Shown: in pieces, positions 44,201 to 56,500 of the stretch
Position numbering within the stretch: position 1 is the stretch's first letter
Layout of the letters: each line of letters starts with the position of its first letter
Assembly: GCA_037893225.1 (NCBI GenBank)
Contig: JAZGUH010000412.1
Coordinates: 496,001 to 560,000, forward strand
Reading direction: 5' to 3'
Source: Hippasteria phrygiana
Taxonomy: Eukaryota; Echinodermata; Asteroidea; Valvatida; Goniasteridae
DNA length: 64,000 nt
Translations under genes and position numbers: made by a program
The notes under the pieces: model-generated
What the model was told of the DNA's origin: nothing
Databases searched by the model: none
What the model saw: only the letters and a program-made list of their open reading frames with translations

Positions 44201-47200
44201 CCGTTTTTTCTCTTCTTTTTTTTCGCCATCCAAGAATCCAAAACTTTGAACAGGTCAGTGGAACAATATTTCCTTCAAAATACTAACCCCCAAATCCGCC
44301 CATTTCTGAAAATTGCAACAATGACCAATCATGTACACTGCCTTTAATTACAGTTGCCTAGAAGGGGTTAAACGTCAGATCCTATGTACAAACTGATTAT
44401 GTTTATATTGAATCATCATCATCAAATTCATCTAAAACAATTCCTCTTGCAGGTTAAGCAGCACGAGTTCAGGGAAAGATTCCGCAAGGTAGCACCGTTA
44501 ATCTTTGATTTCAAGGATCCCTACAAGGCGCTGGATGAGGTAAGAAAGAAGTTTGATATCTCAAGACTGTTAACGTAGGGAAAAAAAATCATCCCGTCCT
44601 TTCTTGGTCAACAACATGTAATTTGCCAAAATTACGCTATTGGTTCAGTGCACTGAAAATATTTTGTTCCACTTTCAAAATGATGAGAACTTTCTCTGCA
44701 ATATCTCAGTTGAGGGTTTTGTGTTCCAGACAATCTTGAAAAGAACCTTTTGTTCCGTACGCTGTTGCAAAGTTACTGATTTGCAAAAGGCAACAATTCC
44801 AACTATTCTTTTCCTACTCTTTCCTACTTTTTTCTTGAAATTCCTATGTTTTTCCCCTGCTTTTTCCTACTTTTTTTTGTCCCACTACGCCGGAAAATGA
44901 AATCTCACTGAGTATTTTTCATATAAACAGTGTTACACACTGTCATATGGAAATCACACAATAAAGGGCTTGAGTACTGCAACTTTACTTCCAAGAGCTT
45001 AGTTGTGGATGGAGTACAAGTGTTGTGAGTACAGAACATCCCAAATGGGTCTTGTGATGCTGTAGACATGGGTGAGAATCAACGAAATCTACTGATAACC
45101 CGCACAAGTCTTGATTTTGTCCTCCAAAGTCCTACTTCTGTCCTGTTTATTTGGAAAATTTGGATCCTACCATTCTCCTACTTTTTCACGTTGAAAGCCT
45201 GCAATTTAGTAGTGTCACAAATATTTTAGATTTATTTAAAAGATGATCCAATCTAATGGTGCTTTGAGCACCATTAGCACCTTGCTGATGGATAGGTGCA
45301 CTTCATAAATTCAGATGATTATTATCAAGCGTGGCCTTGTAGTGCCGTAGCCAGTGTTGTTACTGATGTCATGTGATTCTTTTTGTCATCTGATAGTGTC
45401 ACATGACGATCTTTGAGATGGAGAGTCAGATGGCCATGCTGCAAGGGTCGGCGAGTCTGTTTGAGGTCAACGTGGCCGATTACAAGCAGCTGAAGGCCTG
45501 CCGCAAGGAGGTCCGTCTTCTCAAGACCCTGTGGGATATGATCGTCATCGTCCGCTCCAGGTCAGGTCGCACTGCTAAAATCGCAGTCTCGTTTATCTTT
45601 TGGGGAAGGAGTTGTCTCAAACTTGTTGTGAAGGAATGTAGTCCTTTGAATAGCTTTATTAAAAATTGACACCAGACTTTTTTGTTGGGTCTGGCCAGTT
45701 AAATTTTTTCCTAAAAACAGCTAAGGGCAGACACCAGAAATACACAGACCGTTCGCACGCGTCCGGACGGGTTCCTTCTCGTTCTGAACGGCCTCCGTTC
45801 CTTCCCCGTGCCGAACGGCCTTTCGAACGCGTTCCTTGGAAAGCTTGTATGAGAGTGTATTGTTATGTTAATAGGCCGTTCCTTTGCGTGCGTGAACGGG
45901 TCATCACTAAAGAAGATCCGAAGTGCATGATGCTTAGGGAAAAACTCTGTACCGAATTTAGCTTGGAATTAAATCTGATTTGTAATTTGAAAACCGGACA
46001 TCGACTGCCATTATATACCGGGTCATACACCTTCCAGTTTTTGATAGCCAGTAGGCCTATTCAAATTCCTCAGTGAAATATCACAAAGGCCTATGCCTAA
46101 CATTTCAGTCCAATCATGAAGCTAGCCTGAAAAAAATCTTCCTTGTCATTGGTTATATTCTCACAGGCCTATATCAACAAAGGCGCCGACTCAAAGAATT
46201 TTCCCTGACCCACTTATCTCCGAAAAAAGATACCGGTAGATCGTATTACTTATGTTGTCAGTCGGCTATCAATCATTGACTGGAAAGCTCTTCCGAGAAT
46301 TGTTTTATTTATTTTTTAAATCACTCGTAATTTTATTATCCGGATGAATTTATTCCTCTCTTGGTCCCAACCGTAAATCACAAGAATCCTAGTCTAATGC
46401 CAAGTAAGCCAATTTTACGAAGAATTTGTTTTTCTCTTCTCGTTAGTAATAGTCTGAAAAAAATCCACTGCCTAGTAAATTCCCAAATTCCCTCATTATC
46501 TAATTAAAGAAATTCTATGGGTAACAGCGCTTATTATCTGCTTGTCTTGAATTCACTATTACTAGCTAGTCCATCCGTAAACAAGACAAAAAAATGAAGC
46601 ATTGCTTATTGCTTGCATCATCCATTAATTTAAACAATCTGAAAATCTTTTTCAAAAATTTACGGAACTCCCAAACACGTTCTCAGCAGATTTCAGGAGG
46701 AAATTTAATACGATTTATGTCCAGATTTCTTTTAATCTAACAAAACACGATCTCCTACCTATGTCATTAAATTAACAGGCCTTTGAAAAAATGCTTCCTA
46801 ATAAATGGCCATTTCAAGATAAGAATAAAATTTGTTGCATTATGATATTCATCTTCCTGTATAGTGCAGAAACCTCCGCTGGAGTACATGTATACTCGCG
46901 CACATTATTATATCTTGTGTTATCTTTGGTGTATATGAAAAAAAAAAAATTCTGAGCCCCGGAGCATATATTACGTACCCTTCATCAGTAATATTCCAAA
47001 GATTAAGTTTATTTTGGGTTCTCTAGTTTTTGGCGAGCTGCAATACAGATGCGTGCCTATTTGTTTTGTTATATTAAAATGGATAGAATGAGATTCGGAT
47101 GGAGACGGGATTGGATTAATATTAGTTGTAGTGAGGATGGAGGTGGTGTGGGGCATCCCCCTTCCGCCTTTAGCAGCGAGCCATGACGGCTTTGCCGCAG

Positions 47201-50200
47201 AAAAAAGAACGAACTTCAAAGATTTAAGGGGAAATTTATTTTCGGTTTTCTGATTTGGGAGGAAATATGCATTGATTGTTCTCATTTATTCAGTCTACGG
47301 CCATTATATTCTTAGGCTAAATATAAATGTACGTTACACTTGTAAATAAAATACTTTTGAAAAGTCCTGGTCTTCATTTTTAGGAGGGGGTACTGGAGGG
47401 GGTACTGGACTTATGCTTAGGTCTTGTTTTCGAAGGAAATAAACTGTGGAAGACTTCTATGTTACTTGAGAAATGGACCTATCAATGAATTTCAAATGTT
47501 TTAATCAGAGCCGAAAAAAAATATTTTTAAAGGTTATACTTCTAATTACTATTGTTAACATTGTTATAACAGTATTTTTATGACGTTGGTAGACATGGTA
47601 TAAGTCAAACATGAATATGTATGAAGCTATACACGTACGTCACAAGCTAATTGTCTAGGCAATATTGTTACTATGGACACGCCGTCAGATCTGAAATTCC
47701 CATGTTTGGGCGGTCCCCTGGAATGTTAGCATCACCTCATTGGTGAAGTAATATCGTCGTCATGACTTGTGACTTGACTGTTTTGCGCTAGGAAAAGTTT
47801 CTACACATATTCTTGGCTATGAGCCAAACTGCCCACGTCTGTCTTTTGACGCGCCAAGACGATTGTTTAGAGTTAAGTTGCCAACGGCTGTTTAGTGTGC
47901 TAAATCATTCAGCTTAGACTTAGGAAGGAATTTTCAATATATTTTTTTCATACCACGTTCATAATTTAATCAAAGAAAGTAAGAATGATTGCAGATGTTA
48001 AAGTAACATAAATCATCCAAGTATAATTCGTATTATGTTTGCCTCTGGTACTGCAGTTTTTGGAGTTTTAAATCTGTGCAACTAGTCGGGTATTCTGAAA
48101 AATGGAATAATCACATTGTCAGGGTCCACTTGATAATGTATTTAATACACAGTACACACTTTACTGAATCTGTTTTGTTTATTATCAGATACTGCCAGCT
48201 TAGGTGTTTTATGCTAAAATGTCGACACATTAAAATCTTCATAAACGATGCAAAAATTAACTGGATATGTTTTAAGCTCAACAAAGAAATTTGGCAAAAG
48301 TACATGTACATCGTTCAGCCAATCATAGTAATCTGATCAGAAATCATGTTCACACTTTCAAATTCTTTTTCAGGAAGGTTGTATACGTAAAGCCAGCGTC
48401 AAAATCATTTTAAAAAATAGATTGTTTACTAATGCTGATAATCCTGATAATAACAGAAGGCTTCGAAATAGTAAAATGGAATGGTAAAATAATTGGAAGT
48501 GTCATAATAACCACAACTCCTATTGTCAAGAACGAACGAGTCCGTGCCCCTACATAGTACCGGTATATTAAACCATGGAGTTAGGAAACTCCATGATTAA
48601 ACCATAGAGCTCTATGGTATAACTGAGCATAGGCCGACAAACTGTAGTCATGTAGGCTGTAACATCTGTTGGGGTTCTTGGCTTGACACTCAATGTCAAG
48701 AGTCGAGTCCATTGCAAGTTTCATCAGCCCGTCGTGACGGTGCAGCATTGTTTGCAACTACAGAGCTCAAAATCCGCCTGCAAATTCACAGGCACAAGGA
48801 AACGGGAGAGATCGAGAAGGTGCGTGGCGCACGCTGTTCATGTATCGTTCATGTATCGCCCGGTATGTAGCATGATGACCGTACATACACTGCGTGCGGC
48901 GTGGGCAGCACTAGCATGTCTAGCAGCCGGCCCCACACTGCACAAGTACAAATGTATGGTACTGTACTTTATGCATCTAGCACAGTACATACGCACAGCG
49001 CATAGGGCCGGCAGGCCCTGAACATGTACAATGTACATGTACATACAATGGGGAGCACGCTCTTGGTGCGTGATACGAGTTCATTGCTTTCTTATTTGGT
49101 TGCCCTAAACTTGACCCGAAACAGAAACAGCCGTCAGCACGTGTTGCAAGTCTCGGAGTCATCCTGGGAATTTCCCACGCACAGGTAAACCAGACAGAGC
49201 AGAAACTCGCCGTTCCCAGGCAACATAATTACCATGGCAACATAAGAATTTGATATTTACTAGAGTGTTGAAAATTTTATTTTTGTCAACTACATTTTCC
49301 TGGGAATATTTCGACAAATATAATACAATTAACTGTTTATGGAAACTGATTTGAAACAACGGACAGTGTAGGCCTACATGTACGTACCTAACCCCCCAAC
49401 CTAAAAAGGTAAAATTGCGCCATATTTTGAAGACGGATTTAAGATCGAATAAAATGTTATTCCCATTACTAGAGTTGTCATCCTCTCAAAACAATGCTGG
49501 ATAGAATACACAATGTCAAACCCTCTGTTCCCCTTCCCGTCTGTATCCAACCATGGAGGAAGAACAGTCCCAACACCGGATAAATTACCCCCAACAATCA
49601 AGGGGAGCCCGTGAAGAAAGAAACTATACTGAAATTTGTTGCACGCGCCCAGCCCAATTGGATATGGGAGGCGCAACACGGAACCATTGACCAATGAAAA
49701 TAAATACTATACGGCACGCAAAAAACAATTAAGCGAAGCTGGCATTACTTTTAATTCAACCGTAACTTGAGAAACAAAAAATGATACTTTAAGAGTGAAC
49801 AATGGGCTGCATAAAAACCCTGGGCTGGAGTCAGCGTAAGTTTCGCAAGGGCAAAAAAAATCCGCTGAATTATTTACATGAAACCCTCCAATTATTAAAA
49901 AAAAATGTACCCGGGTTAATAGATTACAATGAAGTATTAACATAACTGCTCACAAACATCGACACAGTAAAAACAAAATAAGTTAGTTTACAAAAATCGT
50001 TAAGCTAGATTTCCGATGTGTATGGAAAAACTATTTTCGGCATGGGCAGTTTTTGTTTTGTTTTAGTATTTTTCCCCATGGCAAAAGTGACACGTATTTA
50101 TCGTTATCTTATTTCATTTATGCATTTATTTTGACGGAAATTTTGAGGTCGTCGTGTCTTCCAAACCCGGTCGGCACCGTTGGGAAAAATGGGGAAATAT

Positions 50201-53200
50201 AATCATTTTCCCGATGGCGGTGTTTGCCAAGGACTGCCCGTATTTTCGGGCCATTCCTGCAGCGACGATTGGACACGTTTTTCTTCGCATACTTTTAGTG
50301 CCACAGGAGAATGTAGCGGTGCACAGACCGTGACGGGCCTTTTGTTGTAAAGGAACGCGTGCAGAACGGGGGGGCCGTGAGCACGCGTGCAGAACGGGTG
50401 AGGGAGAACAAAAGATTGCGTTCCTGCCGTCCGGACGCGTGCGAACGGTCTGTGTATTTCTGGTGCCTGCCCTAACTGCTTAGTATAATTTTCTTTTGAA
50501 CAAGTTTCTTCTTTTATCATCAAACAAACCACAAGGTTTGTCACTCTTAATCTCTTACAGACGACGGCCATAGCCGCGGTTTGAAAAAGACCACCTAGCC
50601 GGTTATCGTCTATATGCACATTCCTACACGTACTTAATCCTTTGTTTGCCTATTGTCTGCGTTACGCTTGGCTGCAAAAGCACGTCTTGGCATACCAGCA
50701 CCCAATCAATAACAGCCGGGCAGAAAGGGTTTAAAAAGTTTCTTTTTTAAATGGCTGTTCCATGTTTGAATCCTAACCGCAGCATTGACGACTGGAAGAC
50801 AACCCTCTGGCAGCAGATCAACGTGGAGCAGATGGAGATCGACTGCAAGAAGTTTGCCAAGGACATCCGCTCCCTGGACAAGGAGATGAGGGCCTGGGAC
50901 GCCTATACCGGGCTGGAGTCTACCGTGAAGAACATGCTGACGTCCCTACGGGCGGTCAGCGAGCTGCAGAACCCGGCAATCAGAGACCGCCACTGGCAGC
51001 AACTCATGCAGGCCACAAAGGTAACACTGCGATAGATCTGAGGATGTTTAAGATGGGTTCTGGCTTGAGTGACCTAACAGTTGGTCCTTTCAAGATTCAC
51101 AGAAATCAAAACAGAAACAAAAATGCTCTAAATGGTTCTGAAATAGTGATGAATACATACAAATTTAAGATTTTGATATATTTGTCTGTTTAAGTAATTT
51201 GTCAAGACCTAGGACAGAAACAACAAAATAGGGCATGTCCCTTTATTGCTGTGACTTTATTGGCAGTAAAACAACAGTGCTTGCCATACTCTGATGTCTG
51301 GAACCATGTATAAAACTCAAGGGTTAAGTTTGTGCAGGGGTGTAACATGCAGTATGTGCAGCGATGATCACACTGTGAATCCCTTGGATGTGATTTCCTA
51401 TTCAAAATGGACACGAGGATTAAGCGGATGTGATTTTAACAATGAGGGTCCAAAATCACATCATACTCTATTTAAAATCACATCTGAAGCCTGTGAACTA
51501 TTAGCCCACCCTGACAAAGAGTAACAGCTTAAACCGCATTGTGATTCTGGACTCTGGGTGTGATTTTGGACCCTCATTGTTAAAATCACATTCTCTTAAT
51601 CCTCCTGTCCATTCTGAATAGGAAATCACATCCAAGGAGTTCATAGTGTCATGCAGTCGGGACTGCAGTTGTAATTTTTTGAATTTTTTTTAGAAGGAAG
51701 TCGCCCAAAACAACACTAAAAGCCACTCTAGGAAAAGGGCTGCAACAGAGGTGGTGGGGTTGGCCACATTTTAGGTTGCCAGCCCTACCACCCTTATGGC
51801 TTTCCTGGGTCCAGTTCTAAATAGAGGATAACTCTTCAATAGATACCAAAGAAATTATCCCAATTTTCAGACCCATAGACCCAGGCAGGGTAACTTCCAC
51901 CGTTGGTGAGACAAAAATCACCTTCCCCTTTAACCCTAACAGTCCCAAATCCTCCAAGTTTAATATGATTTTGCATGCACTCTAGGGTATTAGGGTTCAC
52001 CCTTTGCGTACGGAAGACGTCCTATGCCGCAAAAAAAACACAGTGCCACCAGGCCGGATGATGCTGTTTGCTGCTGTTTGTGCAGTTTCAATCCATTGTT
52101 GGATTATTGTGTATGTTACGCTTGGCTGCACAAACACATTGTGGCAGTTTCGCTTGGCTGCCAGAGCCGCCGCGACACCCTGACGTCTCCCGTAAAAAAA
52201 CGTACTCAAGGGGTTAAAGTGAAGAGCACACCTTAAAAGAATGTCCTTAGTGAATTTGTGCAGACACTGGTCTTGACAAAACTATCTTTAAGTGTAGTGA
52301 ATTACTTAATATACTACACCATGGTAGATATTTGCATGATATTCAAGCCCAAATGTGATACCTGTACGTAGGTGAAATTCATCATGGACGACGAGACCAC
52401 TCTCTCGGACCTTCTGGCCTTGAACCTGCATAACTTCGAGGACGAGGTGCGCAACATCGTGGACAAGGCCGTCAAGGAGATGAGCATGGAGAAAGTGCTG
52501 AAGGAGCTGGACACCACCTGGTCCACCATGGAGTTTGAGTACGAAAAGCACCCCCGCACCGGCATCCCCTTGCTGCGTTCCAGCGAGGAACTGATCGAGA
52601 CCCTGGAGGATAACCAGGTAGAGCTTTAGGACAGCAAACTGACCTCTGGCTGTGTCTGGGTTAACCACAGCCCTTTAGACAAGCCCACGGAAGTTTGTGC
52701 GGAAGTTTTTGTTTATCTTATCTTTGCATGTTCTGTGCCAATTATGTGCTTGACGATATTAAAGTTAAAAAGTTGTATCCCCATGATGTCGCTTTCCAGG
52801 TTGTATCATAAAGTTGGGCCATGATCTCTGGCTATATGGCATTAAGGGTTTATGACTTCTGACTAGCACCCACCGGAACAAAGACGCCGACAATTTGGGA
52901 GACCACCAACATAGGGCAAGATAGCTCAGTTGGTAGAGCGCCGGTACATTATTCCGGAGATCGCAGGTTCATTTTCCGCTCCTGCCAGGTTTCTTTGTTC
53001 CAAATTTGAATTGTAACTGATGTGATTAGGAGTATTTTGCAAGCTGAGTTAATGTAACTCAACCGCGTTAGTTCAGTTAGGGCACCCTGTTTCACAGTGG
53101 GCTCCACAATCCCCCCCTCCCCCTTAAAAATATAGAAAGGTCTGTGTTTTGCAAAGCAGTCTGCAGATACAAGCTTTAAGTTAGTATTTCATGCCATTCC

Positions 53201-53501
53201 CCATTTGTGGGTAAACATCTGAAATGCATAAATTGTTAGGCCCAATACCAGTATTATTTTACTCGGCGCGCCGAGAGCCGCCGCGGTGCATCATGGCACC
53301 TTTTTTAAGGCTGGGTTTTCACCTCAAAGTGCGGCGCAGCCCGGCGTCTAGACCAGCCTCCAGCTCATTAAAATGATTATGTAAATGAGAACATACGAAG
53401 CGCGCCGCGGTGCGCTGTGTTACATTTATACAAGGCGAGCCGTCGCGGCGCGCTGTGTAACCAAAGGTTTAACCGAGGCCCCTGCACATTTATTTATCGA
53501 T

Positions 53502-53532
<31 letters not shown>

Positions 53533-56500
53533 TTTGCTGTCTTATTTATACAGGGGGGCCTGATCAGTTAAAAAACTGCTTTCCAAAAGGGCCCTGTTAT
53601 TATTATTGTTATTATTAATTAAAACAGTATAAGAAATTGAATTTTAAAAAATGAAGATTTTTTTATAATATTATTAACAATACAAACATTAACAATCAAA
53701 TTGAATGAGACATATAAAAGAAATAAAAGACTAACACTATAAAATCCAAATAAAACAATTAAAAGCAGTTGATATAATAAGCTAAAATACGGGGGAGATG
53801 AATGTAAGTAAAAACTCTAAACGACAAGACAGGGAAATAGGAATTAAATAAATTATTAATAAATTACCAGAAAATTATTACATTAAAAGTATGAACAACA
53901 CATTATCGAAACACAAAAGTTACAACAAAAATAAAACAAAAACATTAAAATCAATTAAAAATAACCACCCCCTCCAAAAAAGGTCCAATTACAACAAAAC
54001 CTTGTCAGACATATTAAACTCAAAATAATGGGAAGGATAAATGTAAGTCAAGACTCTAAAAGACAGAGCAGAAAAAATAGGGAAATTAATAAAAATTTGT
54101 TAATAAAATTCCAGTAAAATTATTACATTAAAAGGTAAAACAACACATTATCAAGATACGTATTGGACGGAGATTTTTGTTCATGCCACTTTTGACGTCA
54201 AGTTTTATCAGAGGATACACAAATTTCAGAACATACATAATAATGTGAATCAAACCGTCAGACCCTCATAACCAAAAATTTGAGCTAAGCTGATAATTGA
54301 AAGGTGAAAGATTGAAGGCTAATACAATTTTCATATGTTGTTCATGACGTGATAAAACATAAACGTATTATGATTTTCTCGCTATTATGCCATTGCTGAG
54401 GTACACCGTACATTAGCTGTAAATATTCCACTGGTACAAATGGACACTAGATTATCCCCAAATTAAGAAAAAGAAACACACATTCGCACACACAGTCGTA
54501 CTTACCTATACTCACGAGGACAATGCTTTGTGTTTCCTATTCTTCCTTTAATATAGCCAAACCCCATAGACTAAGTACGTAGTCGTACGTTCGAGGACCG
54601 ATTTTAACAAAAGACCGTCTCTCGAGGACAAGAAAGATTCTTTTGTGTTTTCTTTCTCCGCTTGTCCTCGAACGTAATACAGTACATGTACTACGACTCC
54701 GCAAATGTTGGTTGAAAAGAACGCAGACTGCCTGTATGTAGCGCATAGCGAGCCGTTTGTCCAGAATGTATGCGGGGCTGGGGTTGCGGCCGGGGCCGGC
54801 CGCGCCGCAGCGCTGGCCGGACGACGGCGATAGAGACAGCACATCAGGTTGATTTTTCTGCAGTGCATGCGTGCCGCCTTATACAGTGCATTATGTTGCA
54901 GCTTACCAGCCCAATACCAGTTGTGTAGACTTGATTCAAGACTCAATATGTTACGCTCTAGATTCATAACCTTCAATTGGCTTTCGGAATGTACGTACAT
55001 TGTATGGTGCCCAAACTGAGATTAACCAAGGACTGGAAAGGAGCCCGAGGACTGGTTTTCATGCCCTGCGTGCACGTCACGTCGGGACATGAACATAGTA
55101 TACGTAAAGGCGGCCCCCAACCCTTCCCTACCCCCCCTCCCCCCCCCCCCTCCCCAGGCCACCCCACCTCTGAGGTGCGGATTGTCACTTTTGAAGTGAC
55201 AAAATCACCCCTGGGGCAAAAATCTAGCGACAATCACAACCTAAATGGGTGTGGGCACCCCCCCCCCCCCCCCCCCCCCGCCTTATAGGAAACTATAGGA
55301 AATACCCGCCTTATAGGAAAATATAGGAAAATAGGAATATATTTAAGGTGATTCGGGAAAATTGCCAGCTCTTCATTACCCACGATTTTACTTTAGGGTG
55401 TCACACCGCCACCCCCCCCCCCCCCCCCCCTAATGGAGAATACATTTTTGTAACGTTACCCATGGGAATATGACAAGGGGATCCAACAAGGCCCTCCCCA
55501 AAAAGTTTGATATTCTTTTTGGGGGGGTCGCATGAATAAGCAGCAGCGACATGTATTTGGCATATTTGTTTGTAGAATCATGGCGCAATCATTTATCCCC
55601 AGGCAAATATTTGAAGTCTCAAACACATGTATCAAGAGCCATGGCATGTCGGCAGATAAGGTTTTGTCGGTTTAGCAGAAACTTTTATTTTCAAGGCCAG
55701 GTGCTTTGATTGTCTGAAAATACCGCTCAAAAGTCAGCAAGGAATCGATATGGGCGTGGTGGATTCAAGCATCCAATCACATACTGCCTTTATTGGAAGA
55801 TTTTCTTTTAATATTGGATGCAGTTCGGCGCGCGCGCGGCGGTCTGACTGCACTGCAGACTTTGGCATAGTTTCTGTGTGTGCATCAACAGCGGGTGCTG
55901 TACTGTCTTGTATGCCTGCGTGGGGCACAGTACGATACGAGGAACCAAAGCCTGACGGGCCGGGTTGAGTCAAGGACGTACATGTTGTATGAAGGCATGA
56001 TTCAAAGGGTTGTGTAAACGGTTGAAGGCGAGTTTATAAGATTGACTCTAACAAATTAAGAAATGTATTTTCTGGTTCGTGTTGCCGCTGTCTTGGTGTC
56101 GCTCGTTGATCAACCAGTAATCATGTGCGCACAATTCGGTCGATTCACAACTCGGTGCGCCGCCAGCGGCAACCGGGGAGAGGCCAAATAACGCAGTGCA
56201 TCATGGGAAAAAGTCGACATCGCAAAACCGGAAGTGGGTATCGCTAATGCATCGACCGTACTTCTTACACCCCTTCTCCGCTAAATCTATCAACTCCTCT
56301 CTTCTTTCCCGCATAAGGTATTCCCTGATTAGTTAAAAATTGCTTTAACTCATCCACTCGCATTCGCGCGAAATTTATACAGTAGTACTGTCCACCATCT
56401 AATACAACCCGATAGACGCGACGTCGACCCCGAAAGTGGGAAATTAGCCTTTTTCCGGCTTGCCGCTGGTGGCGCACTGAGTGGTGAATCGACCGAATTA

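Noticed and set aside
45666..46076. + strand 136-codon frame at the left end of the 4.75 kb element
   Set aside because: It reads through the terminal inverted repeat and GC-rich subterminal repeats; composition explains it.
49401..49694. - strand frame of 97 codons inside the 4.75 kb element as a transposase piece
   Set aside because: No DDE, Myb or zinc-finger pattern was recognisable, so no function is claimed.
54548..55000. - strand 150-codon frame in dynein intron 22
   Set aside because: Cys/Arg/Ala-rich without a domain; it spans a GC-rich patch and a hairpin.
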